Source: Deltaproteobacteria bacterium
Lineage (GTDB): Bacteria; UBA10199; DSSB01
Length of the DNA: 20,665 nt
NCBI GenBank assembly: GCA_021414045.1
Contig: JAIOPF010000283.1
Location: 1 to 20,665 of the forward strand
Reading direction: 5' to 3'
Shown here: positions 1 through 6,731 of the stretch, piece after piece
How the letters are laid out: every line of letters begins with the position of its first letter
Numbering within the stretch: the stretch's first letter is position 1
Notes under the pieces: model-generated
What the model saw: the letters and a program-made list of their open reading frames with translations, nothing else
Databases searched by the model: none
What the model was told of the DNA's origin: nothing
Translations under genes and position numbers: made by a program

Positions 1-203
1 TCCGCACGATCCGCAAACTCTCTCGTATATAATTCCTTTTCGCTCGGACCACCTTCCCAATTATGACGCACCCGGCTAAAAAATACATTTAATTCGCCCC
101 CCATCGTTGAATCCTTCTAAGAAGAATGCTTGGCCTTCCACCAAAAATAACTGACAATTTCACCATCGCCTAAAATCAGGGCAAGGAAAGGAAGGATGAT
201 GCG

Positions 204-884
204 ATGAAAAAATACCTCGCGGAGTTTATCGGAACTTTCACCTTGGTGCTCTTGGGCTGCGGCACGGCCGTGGTCGCCGGAGACAAGGTCGGCGTCGTCG
301 GAATCGCCTTCGCCTTCGGCTTCGCCCTTTTGGGCATGGCTTACGGCATCGGCCCCCTGTCCGGCTGCCATATCAACCCCGCGGTCAGCCTTTCGGTTTT
401 CACGGCCGGTCGCATGCCCGTCGGCGATTTGATCGGCTATATCGTCGCGCAATGCCTGGGCGCCATCGTCGCGGCCTATGTCTTGTCCTCGATCCTATCC
501 GGAAAGCTCTCCGGCTACGACGTGGCGGCCAGCGGCTTGGGGCAGAACGGTTGGGGTCCGGATTACCTTGGCGGGTACGGGCAAAATGCCGCGATGCTAT
601 TCGAATTCGTCGCCACCCTGCTCTTCGTCATCGTGATCCTCGGATCGACCCAGGCAGGGGCCCCGACGCAGATCGCGGGCCTCGCCATCGGAATCACGCT
701 GGTGGTCATTCACATCTTCGGCATCCAAATCACCGGGGTCTCGGTGAACCCGGCGCGCAGCCTAGGGCCCGCGCTGCTCGTGGGCGGCAAGGCTTTACAA
801 CAATTGTGGCTCTTTCTCTTGGTCCCGTCGCTCGCGGGAATCGTTGGGGGCTTGTTCTTCCGGCTCAAGGCCTTGGAAAAATAA
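204..884 (+). CDS. aqpZ: Aquaporin Z-type water channel
   Basis: A 226-residue major intrinsic protein, the usual length of bacterial AqpZ, forming an inner-membrane water pore. Both half-helix signatures are present: NPA at residues 58-60 and NPAR at 182-185. By alignment from memory with E. coli AqpZ, the selectivity filter keeps Phe38, His170 and Arg185, which argues for water rather than glycerol transport. The fourth filter position, Thr in E. coli, is Val179 here. Six hydrophobic segments are visible. The ATG follows an AAGG element (192-195) with 8 nt spacing; the two ATGs just upstream are in another frame. The gene converges on the yceI-like gene with only 3 bp between stop codons, and no terminator hairpin is visible there. 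Confidence 0.96.
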   Translation: MKKYLAEFIGTFTLVLLGCGTAVVAGDKVGVVGIAFAFGFALLGMAYGIGPLSGCHINPAVSLSVFTAGRMPVGDLIGYIVAQCLGAIVAAYVLSSILSGKLSGYDVAASGLGQNGWGPDYLGGYGQNAAMLFEFVATLLFVIVILGSTQAGAPTQIAGLAIGITLVVIHIFGIQITGVSVNPARSLGPALLVGGKALQQLWLFLLVPSLAGIVGGLFFRLKALEK

Positions 885-887
885 GCG

Positions 888-1529
888 TCAGTGGATGGCG
901 ACCAGGTTGAAGGAAATCTTCACTTCGTCGGCGACCCTGAGGGCGCCGCCCTCGTAGGAATAAGATTTAATCCCGAAGTCCTTCTGACTGAGGGGAATTT
1001 CCCCGGAGGCCTCGAGCCGGTTCCCGCGCAAGGTAGCCGTGGCGTGCAAGGGCAGGGAACGGCTAGAACCATGCAGGGTCAAGGTTCCCTGGATTTCGAC
1101 GTCATAGCTGTTGTCGCCTTTTTTCCACCCTTGAACCTTGTCGCTCACGTATTGGATATCGGGAAATTTCTCGCTCTCCAGAACCTTCTCGTGCATGCGC
1201 ATCTCGATGTTCATGCGATCGGGTTCGCAGACTTGGGTCTTCAAGGCCACGGAATTGGCCTTGGTCTGGATGTTGACGGCGGCCGCGTTCGGTTCTTGGG
1301 GATTGAATCGAATCGTTCCGGAGTAATTCAGGACCTCCATGGTCAGTGGCTTGCCGAATTTCTTGAAAAGCCCAGTAACGCCTGTATTGACGAGGAAACC
1401 GCTTTGCTTGGGATCGATGCGATAGACGTGGGCATCTTCGGCGCTAGCCGCCGGCAGAACCGCCGTAAGCACCGTCAACACAGCGACGACCGCCAGAACT
1501 CCGCGAAATAACACCCGAATATGGTTCAT
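888..1529 (-). CDS. YceI-family periplasmic lipid-binding protein
   Basis: A 213-residue secreted protein. Residues 1-30 form a signal peptide (basic start, long Leu/Val/Ala core, ASA before the likely cleavage site). The mature part has YceI-family features: an early YRIDPKQSG stretch, then VTGLFKKFGKPL, KFPDIQYVSDKV, a LTLHGSSRSLPL strand and a KDFGIKSYSYEGGALRVADEVKISF ending reported here only in part. YceI proteins are beta-barrel, lipocalin-like folds that bind isoprenoid or other lipid-like molecules in the periplasm; the ligand here cannot be told. A longer GTG start at 1559 is possible, but the ATG at 1529 places the signal peptide at the N-terminus and follows a GGGGA element. The gene lies 106 bp downstream of the CBS-domain gene on the same strand and may be co-transcribed with it. 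Confidence 0.9.
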   Translation of the reverse strand: MNHIRVLFRGVLAVVAVLTVLTAVLPAASAEDAHVYRIDPKQSGFLVNTGVTGLFKKFGKPLTMEVLNYSGTIRFNPQEPNAAAVNIQTKANSVALKTQVCEPDRMNIEMRMHEKVLESEKFPDIQYVSDKVQGWKKGDNSYDVEIQGTLTLHGSSRSLPLHATATLRGNRLEASGEIPLSQKDFGIKSYSYEGGALRVADEVKISFNLVAIH

Positions 1530-1635
1530 TTTCCATTCCCCGCTTTGAGTGGAGCGCACCTTGCTTATCGATGGAAAATTTCTAATGGTTGCTGGGAAAA
1601 AGTCCAGGGGAAGACGGCGGCTAGGAAAAGGCCCC

Positions 1636-2058
1636 CTAGCTTTGGATGTAATTCTTGAGAAAGAGGTTCTCTTCCTTGATCTGGTCGGTGAGCCATTCGA
1701 GGATATTCCTCATCGTCACCACTCCGACGAGCTTGCCATCGTCCTCGACCGGAATATGGCGGCATTTCGACTCTTCCATCTTGCGAAAACAGGCCTCGAC
1801 GGTTTCTTGGATGGAGACCGTCTTGAGCCCCTGGGACATGACCTGGGACAGCAGGGTCGTCCGGGGGTCCAGCCCTTTGGACACCACCCGGTTCAGGAGA
1901 TCCCTTTCCGTAAAGATCCCCAAGGCCCTGTCGCCTTCCATCACGATAACGCTGCCGATCAGGTGCTCCGCCATCTTTTGGCTGGCTTCATAAATGCTCG
2001 CCGTGGGGGGCAGGGTGACGACCTTCGGATTTTTAATGAGGGACTTGAGGTGGCTCAT
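1636..2058 (-). CDS. Twin CBS-domain protein
   Basis: A 140-residue cytoplasmic protein made almost entirely of two CBS motifs: CBS1 at about residues 10-58, including GIFTERD at 47-53, and CBS2 at about 74-122, including HIPVEDDGKLVGVVT. A short charged tail follows. Stand-alone CBS pairs usually bind adenine nucleotides (AMP, ATP, NADH or S-adenosylmethionine) and regulate a partner protein; the partner is unknown here. The ATG at 2058 follows AAGGAG at good spacing. The reading frame stays open upstream to 2568, but that part overlaps the DUF421 gene on the other strand and has no family features, so I discard it. The gene is divergent from the DUF421-MprF-AcvB run across a 102-bp intergenic region that may serve both directions. 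Confidence 0.93.
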   Translation of the reverse strand: MSHLKSLIKNPKVVTLPPTASIYEASQKMAEHLIGSVIVMEGDRALGIFTERDLLNRVVSKGLDPRTTLLSQVMSQGLKTVSIQETVEACFRKMEESKCRHIPVEDDGKLVGVVTMRNILEWLTDQIKEENLFLKNYIQS

Positions 2059-2060
2059 GA

Positions 2061-2080
2061 AAGGACTCCTTCGCGTCCTT
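2061..2080 (-). promoter_or_regulatory. Small hairpin around the CBS gene ribosome binding site
   Basis: A perfect 6-bp inverted repeat (AAGGAC / GTCCTT) with an 8-nt loop sits 2 nt before the ATG of the CBS-domain gene. In the mRNA the AAGGAG Shine-Dalgarno lies mostly in the loop and its last G opens the stem. It could modulate ribosome access or be chance; there is no further support. Confidence 0.3.
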
Positions 2081-2089
2081 AAAGAATAA

Positions 2090-2099
2090 CGAAATTTCG
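2090..2099. promoter_or_regulatory. Perfect 10-bp palindrome in a divergent intergenic region
   Basis: CGAAATTTCG is self-complementary and lies roughly midway between the divergent CBS-domain and DUF421 starts. That is a plausible place for a dimeric repressor site. No matching copy was noticed elsewhere in the window and no regulator is identified. Confidence 0.25.
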
Positions 2100-2160
2100 C
2101 GATTCTGGCGAGCCTTTCGTGGTAAGAAGGATTCCATTCACCAACCGAGGAGCGATACGC

Positions 2161-2676
2161 ATGCAGGCGCTTTGGAACCTTTCCATCCCCTATTCCCATT
2201 TGATCCTCCGCGCCGGCGTCACCTACATTTTCATCCTGCTGCTCTTGCGCCTGGGCGGGAAACGGCAGATCGGTCAAATGGGAGCCGGTGAATTCGTCGC
2301 CATTCTCCTGATCAGCAACGCCGTCCAAAACTCGATGAACGGTGGCGACAACTCCATCACCGCGGGGCTCATCCTCGCCCTCGTGCTCGTCGCCTTGAGC
2401 GAATTGGTCGCCTATTTGACCTACAGCTCCAAGCTGGTCGAGCGGCTGCTGCAAGGGAGCCCGACGGTGCTCATCCATCGCGGAAAAATTCTGCAGAAAA
2501 ACATGGAGCGGGAATTCCTCAACGTCCACGAGCTGAAAACCATCCTGCGCAAGCAGGGCATCCATCACTTGGGCGAAATCTACGAGGCCATCCTTGAGAG
2601 CGACGGTTCGGTCAGCGTCACGAAATTCTCCGAACTCGACGATTCCGGCCTAAATTCTCACACCCATCCCCTCTAG
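2161..2676 (+). CDS. DUF421 / YetF-like membrane protein
   Basis: A 171-residue protein with about three transmembrane segments (roughly residues 12-30, 41-60 and 66-88) and a C-terminal cytoplasmic domain. Family signatures are RLGGKRQIGQM (30-40), GSPTVLIHRGK (99-109), ELKTILRKQGI (124-134) and ILESDGSVSV (144-153). The DUF421 family (YetF, YdfS, YrbG of bacilli) is widespread in membranes but its biochemical role is poorly defined. An in-frame GTG at 2119 exists, but the ATG at 2161 follows a GAGGAG element with 8 nt spacing and starts like other family members. The MprF-like gene follows after 24 nt in the same frame, so the two are probably one transcript. A link to lipid modification or membrane stress is inference from position only. 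Confidence 0.9.
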   Translation: MQALWNLSIPYSHLILRAGVTYIFILLLLRLGGKRQIGQMGAGEFVAILLISNAVQNSMNGGDNSITAGLILALVLVALSELVAYLTYSSKLVERLLQGSPTVLIHRGKILQKNMEREFLNVHELKTILRKQGIHHLGEIYEAILESDGSVSVTKFSELDDSGLNSHTHPL

Positions 2677-2700
2677 GCTGCGTTTTGGGTTCCAAGACCC

Positions 2701-4491
2701 ATGCTTGGCCTTTTGCTTAAATACGGATACGTCCTGCTTTTTTTCGGAATCGCCGTGGGAGGGGAAACCTTGTTCTCGCTGGCCTTAGTCGCGGCGCTTT
2801 TCCTTTCCCTGCGCTACCTCAGTCGTCTCGCGTTTTTTAAGGACCTGACCTTGGCCGACCTGCACGGCCTGGTGCCCTACCTGATCGGGGCGATGGGCCT
2901 GATCAATTTAATCTCCGCGTTGCTCCCGAAAGCTCACCCCACCTTGGCGGCGGTGGAGAGCTGGCTTCCTCTCGAGGTATCCCAACACAGCCGCCCGCTG
3001 ATGCTCTTCGCCGGCGTCGCCCTGCTGCAGGTCATGGGAGGACTACAGCGCCGCAAGGAACAAGCCTGGTATGTCGCGACCCTTTCACTTGGCGTCTCCC
3101 TCGTCTTGCACCTGACGCGAGGCCTGGACCTTCATCATTCCCTGGTCGCAGGCATGTTGCTGGCGTATTTGATTTATTATCGAAAAAGATTTTACGCCCG
3201 AAGCGATCCAGCTTCCCTCGTTTTGGGATTGAGCACCGCGCCCATCCTCTTGGCCCTGGTGATGTTCTACGGGACCCTGGGCCTGCACCACCATCATTCT
3301 CACTACCTCTGGGAACCTGGCGCCACGGCGGTCAGCGAGGCCTTTCGCGCCGGCATCCTCATCGTCGATCCTCACCTCGAACCGCTCAATCCCTCGGCCG
3401 CGCATTTCCTGGGCTCGGTGGAAATCGCGGGATGGGTGGCTCGACTCTATCTGCTGGTGTTATTTCTCAGGCCGGTGATCCTGCGCAAACGCCAAGAGGC
3501 GCCAGCCAAAACGGTGCAGGCCCTGTTCGCCCGCGAGAGCCGCCATTCGCTGTCGACCTTCGCGCTGCAGGACGACAAGCATCATTGGCTGGCGGTGGAA
3601 GGGCGCGCTCTCGTCGCCTACTCGACCCGAGGCGCCGTCGCGGTCTCCTGCGGTGATCCGCTGGTCCCGAAACCACTGCTGGAAAACGCCATCGTCGCCT
3701 TTTCGGAATACGCCCGGAGAAATTCCTGGGTACCCTGCTTTTACGAGGTCGCCGAGGAAAACCTGCCCGTCTACCAAGCCCTGGGATTACGCGGAATCAA
3801 GATCGCGGAAGAAGCCCTGTTGGGGCTTCCCGATTTCAGCCTGGCGGGAGGAAAGCGCGCCAGCCTACGATCCATGGTGCATAAAATTTCCCGCACCGGA
3901 CTCAAGGTCTGGCGTTACGACCGAAAAAATCACCCCGACCCCAGGCTCGACGAGCAGCTCGAGGAAATTTCCGAGGAGTGGCTGTCCGATAAACATCTCT
4001 CCGAATTAGGTTTCACGATAGGACGTTTCTCCCTCGAGGCCTTGAACGAGGTCCATGTCTTCGTCTGCGGCACCGAGGAAAAAATCGAGGCCTTCACCTC
4101 CTGGCTGCCCTTTCGGCAGGAACAGGCCGCCGTGCTCGACCTGATGCGGCGGCGGCGCTCGGCTCCTTCCGGAACCATGGATTTCTTGCTGGCCAACGCC
4201 CTGCTTCAACTCCGCGAATCCGGGGTCGTCACCGCCAGCCTCGCGAACGCTCCCTTGGCCAACGTCGACCGCCGCCACGGCCCCATCGAAAAGGGACTGG
4301 CCCTGCTCTTCGAGAACATGAATTCCTTTTACGGCTACAAGAATCTTTTTCAGTTCAAGAACAAATTCGCGCCGAATTGGGAGGGACGTTACCTCGTCTA
4401 TCCCAAGGGCGTCGAATTACCGCGCATCGCCTATGCGCTCGCGCGGGTGCACAGCACGGGAGGTTTCTTGAATCTCCTGAGGAGAAGTTAA
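2701..4491 (+). CDS. Aminoacyl-phosphatidylglycerol synthase, MprF/LpiA type (short form)
   Basis: A 596-residue integral membrane enzyme. Residues 1-265 hold seven or eight hydrophobic segments; residues 270-590 match the C-terminal catalytic (DUF2156) domain of MprF, which moves lysine or alanine from aminoacyl-tRNA to phosphatidylglycerol. Catalytic-domain landmarks are GDPLVPK, SLRSMVHKISRTG, SAPSGTMDFL (487-496) and YKNLFQFKNKFAPNWEGRY (546-564). Full MprF/LpiA proteins are about 840-870 residues, so most of the N-terminal flippase half is missing. The first residues (LLKYGYVLLFFG, then GGETLF) look unlike MprF and loosely recall DedA N-termini. The amino-acid donor cannot be read from the sequence. 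The preceding TAG stop (2674-2676) is in the same frame, so this ATG is the first possible start; no clear Shine-Dalgarno is visible, which suggests coupling to the DUF421 gene. A lipid hydrolase follows 1 nt downstream. Confidence 0.9.
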   Translation: MLGLLLKYGYVLLFFGIAVGGETLFSLALVAALFLSLRYLSRLAFFKDLTLADLHGLVPYLIGAMGLINLISALLPKAHPTLAAVESWLPLEVSQHSRPLMLFAGVALLQVMGGLQRRKEQAWYVATLSLGVSLVLHLTRGLDLHHSLVAGMLLAYLIYYRKRFYARSDPASLVLGLSTAPILLALVMFYGTLGLHHHHSHYLWEPGATAVSEAFRAGILIVDPHLEPLNPSAAHFLGSVEIAGWVARLYLLVLFLRPVILRKRQEAPAKTVQALFARESRHSLSTFALQDDKHHWLAVEGRALVAYSTRGAVAVSCGDPLVPKPLLENAIVAFSEYARRNSWVPCFYEVAEENLPVYQALGLRGIKIAEEALLGLPDFSLAGGKRASLRSMVHKISRTGLKVWRYDRKNHPDPRLDEQLEEISEEWLSDKHLSELGFTIGRFSLEALNEVHVFVCGTEEKIEAFTSWLPFRQEQAAVLDLMRRRRSAPSGTMDFLLANALLQLRESGVVTASLANAPLANVDRRHGPIEKGLALLFENMNSFYGYKNLFQFKNKFAPNWEGRYLVYPKGVELPRIAYALARVHSTGGFLNLLRRS

Positions 4492-4492
4492 G

Positions 4493-5248
4493 ATGCGAAG
4501 AAGAACGCTTGTCCTAGCCATTTCCTGCCTGGCGCTTTTCTCGACGGTGGAGGCGAAAGCCGAGGACGCCGTCTTTAGCCTTCGCGGCCAAAATCAAATC
4601 CTGCATCTCTATGGCGCCCGCGGAGGAATCCCCGCGATCGTCTCTAGCGGAGACGGCGGATGGCACGGTCTCGCGCCGCATGTCGCCGAATCCCTTTCCT
4701 CCCGGGGATATTTCGCGGTGGGCGTGGACAGCAAGGCCTACCTCGAAAGTTTCACCACGAAAGGCTCCCACCTAACGACGGCGGAGGTTCCGAAGGATTA
4801 TGCCGACATCGTGGCTTACGCGGCGCGGGGTTCGAAATCCAAGCCCATCTTGATCGGGGTTTCGGAAGGCGCGGGACTCTCGGTTTTGGCGGCGACTGGC
4901 AAAGAGCTGCAACCCACCATCTCCGGCGTGCTGGCCTTGGGGCTGCCCGACGAAAACGAGCTAGCCTGGCGGACGCGCGACGCCATCATCTGGTTCACGA
5001 AAAAAGTTCCGAAGGAGCCCACTTTTCGGGTCACCTCGGTGATTTCCGCCGTGAGCCCGGTGCCGCTCGCCGTCATCCATTCGACCCAGGACGAATTCAT
5101 GAGCGTCGAGGACGAACAAAAAATGTTCGCCCTGGCGAGGGAGCCCAAAAAGATTTGGATCCTTCCCGCGAAAGACCACAGCTTCAAGGATCAACGTCCC
5201 GCGCTGGACCAGACGGTGATCGAAGCCCTCGCGTGGATGCAAAAATAG
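4493..5248 (+). CDS. VirJ/AcvB-type secreted serine hydrolase, probable aminoacyl-phosphatidylglycerol hydrolase
   Basis: A 251-residue alpha/beta hydrolase. Residues 1-24 form a signal peptide, so it acts in the periplasm. The VirJ/AcvB hallmark SGDGGW is at 52-57. The likely catalytic triad is Ser124 in the GVSEG nucleophile elbow, Asp200 in HSTQDE and His229 in KDHSF. Agrobacterium AcvB is established as a hydrolase of lysyl-phosphatidylglycerol and is encoded beside the synthase lpiA; Rhizobium atvA is the equivalent. Here the gene starts 1 nt after the synthase stop, with its AGGAG inside the end of the synthase gene. That gives the same pairing and strongly suggests the same substrate. 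It is a single-domain form, the size of VirJ, whereas AcvB carries an extra N-terminal domain. The 3' end converges on the serpin gene with an 11-bp gap. Confidence 0.88.
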   Translation: MRRRTLVLAISCLALFSTVEAKAEDAVFSLRGQNQILHLYGARGGIPAIVSSGDGGWHGLAPHVAESLSSRGYFAVGVDSKAYLESFTTKGSHLTTAEVPKDYADIVAYAARGSKSKPILIGVSEGAGLSVLAATGKELQPTISGVLALGLPDENELAWRTRDAIIWFTKKVPKEPTFRVTSVISAVSPVPLAVIHSTQDEFMSVEDEQKMFALAREPKKIWILPAKDHSFKDQRPALDQTVIEALAWMQK

Positions 5249-5259
5249 CGTGAAATAAA

Positions 5260-6513
5260 TTATCGAGGATCGGCGATGCTGCCCAAGAACAGGATCATGC
5301 CGGTCTTACTGTCTTGAATGGCCACGAAGAAGGGGCGATCGACGACCATCTTGAAGGGAGCCTGCGGCGACGGGGCCGCGGAACCCGCCCGCATCTCGAT
5401 CGCGGTCGCGGCGGCGGCCTCGGTTCCTTCCTCGTTGACCTCGACGAAAGTTTTATGCCGCACCTGGCTGATTTTCAGCCAAAAGCCGGGGGGCACTTGG
5501 GCGAGTTTCTTGAAATCGGCCTGGTTGCTGAAAGCAAGTCCCATTCCCATTCCAGCGAGGGCCTCGGAGAGCTCCGCGCCATACTCCGTTTTGAAGCGAG
5601 GCAAGGTAAGGGTTCCGGACCTTTCCCGCATCGCCGAGACCAGGGTCTGCCAACGAGCGACGTCCATTCCTTGCAAAAATCCCTTCAAACCGGAAGCCAC
5701 CGAAGGCAGGGCGACGATCAAGGCGAGTCGGCGTTCTTGCCCGTAAGGCAGTCGTATCGCCTGCACGGAGCCGTCCTCGAAATAGGCATAGGACCCGCTC
5801 TGATGCATCATCGGCACGGGCTGGCCGCCGCCCGGCAATTGAAAGGGCTCGGGCAGGGTCCGGGCTTTATCGAAGGGACGCTGCCATAGCCCCTTAAAGT
5901 AGACGGCATTGACGAGGATCAAGATAGTCTCCGGGGTAATGTTGTCTGGTTTCACGATGCTGGGAATTTTTCCAAAAGTTTTTTCGTTCACCCAAGCATT
6001 GATGGGCTCCGCTCCCTGCAAAGTCGCCGCGGCGGCGCCGTAATACTTTTTCAGGGCCGCAAGAAAGTCCGGCAAGAATGCGGCTCCGGATTTCCCCCAA
6101 AGACCGTTCGCCACCGTCAGCTTGACGCCGGAATTGGCGTCCTCCAATGATTTCCTCAAGGCCTCTTGGGCGCCGTTGATCTCCGAAACTCCGATTCCTG
6201 AGAGAGCCAAGGTTTTGGTCATTCCTTCCAGGGTGCTTCCTTCCGCCCCGTTGAGCAGCATCTCCAGGGCCCACGACACGCTGGCCGGAGACACGAAGAT
6301 ATTTTTGGAAAGGCCGGCGCCTTTCGGGGCCTCGGCGGTGAGACTAGCGAAGAGTTCGAAGCCGAAACGGTTGTTCGCTTCGGTTAGGCGAGTCAGAGTT
6401 TGAGGGTTCAGCGCGTTCTCCTGAGCCGAAGATTTTGGGGGTGAAACGACCAAAAATATCGAAAACAGGCTGAGCCAAATCCAAAGCTTCGAAAAAATAG
6501 CGAAAGGTTTCAT
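5260..6513 (-). CDS. Secreted serpin (serine protease inhibitor family I4)
   Basis: A 417-residue serpin, the full family length. Landmarks are NIFVSPASVSWALEMLLNGA, NAVYFKGLWQRPFD, a hinge EEGTEAAAAT (361-370) with the small residues needed for loop insertion in an inhibitory serpin, and a C-terminal DRPFFVAIQDSKTGMILFLG. A signal peptide precedes (core WIWLSLFSIFLVV, SSA before the likely cleavage), so the product is exported. The reactive loop from the hinge Gly to DRPF is about six residues longer than in alpha-1-antitrypsin and Ala/Ser/Pro-rich. Counting 15 residues from that Gly puts P1-P1' near Gly-Ser, with Arg two residues earlier, so the target protease is uncertain. The ATG at 6513 follows GGGGAG; upstream ATGs at 6525 and 6558 lack one. 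No dedicated protease is seen nearby. Confidence 0.95.
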   Translation of the reverse strand: MKPFAIFSKLWIWLSLFSIFLVVSPPKSSAQENALNPQTLTRLTEANNRFGFELFASLTAEAPKGAGLSKNIFVSPASVSWALEMLLNGAEGSTLEGMTKTLALSGIGVSEINGAQEALRKSLEDANSGVKLTVANGLWGKSGAAFLPDFLAALKKYYGAAAATLQGAEPINAWVNEKTFGKIPSIVKPDNITPETILILVNAVYFKGLWQRPFDKARTLPEPFQLPGGGQPVPMMHQSGSYAYFEDGSVQAIRLPYGQERRLALIVALPSVASGLKGFLQGMDVARWQTLVSAMRERSGTLTLPRFKTEYGAELSEALAGMGMGLAFSNQADFKKLAQVPPGFWLKISQVRHKTFVEVNEEGTEAAAATAIEMRAGSAAPSPQAPFKMVVDRPFFVAIQDSKTGMILFLGSIADPR

Positions 6514-6690
6514 CAGTCTCCCCATTTCTATGGAACTAAGACGGGAAATATATTCCATTCGCGCGTCAATCGTGAGAAAAAAATCCGCCCGAGCATCCCG
6601 ATTTATTCGCTAAAATCAGCGATCCGCGGGGCGACGAGCATTGAAAGACCCCAAAAACTCATGCGACAATCTTCTTGTGAAAAAGCCTTA

Positions 6691-6705
6691 ACCGCGTTAC
6701 GCGGT
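6691..6705. promoter_or_regulatory. Perfect inverted repeat upstream of the desaturase
   Basis: ACCGCG-TTA-CGCGGT is a 6-bp perfect inverted repeat with a 3-bp centre. It ends 26 bp before the GTG start of the desaturase, in the 218-bp region divergent from the serpin. Position and symmetry would suit an operator or a small leader hairpin. No regulator can be named. Confidence 0.3.
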
Positions 6706-6731
6706 GCAACAATTTTTGATCGGGGTTTCTC

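Noticed and set aside
28..33. TATAAT matching a sigma-70 -10 box upstream of aqpZ
   Set aside because: The hexamer is perfect, but no acceptable -35 lies about 17 bp upstream and it is 170 bp from the start codon, so it was not called as a promoter.
114..124. Small palindrome CTTCTAAGAAG upstream of aqpZ
   Set aside because: Too short and isolated to separate from chance; no second copy seen.
2059..2568. N-terminal extension of the CBS-domain ORF on the minus strand
   Set aside because: It lies antisense to the DUF421 gene, has shadow-like acidic/Gln composition, and the ATG at 2058 has a strong AAGGAG.
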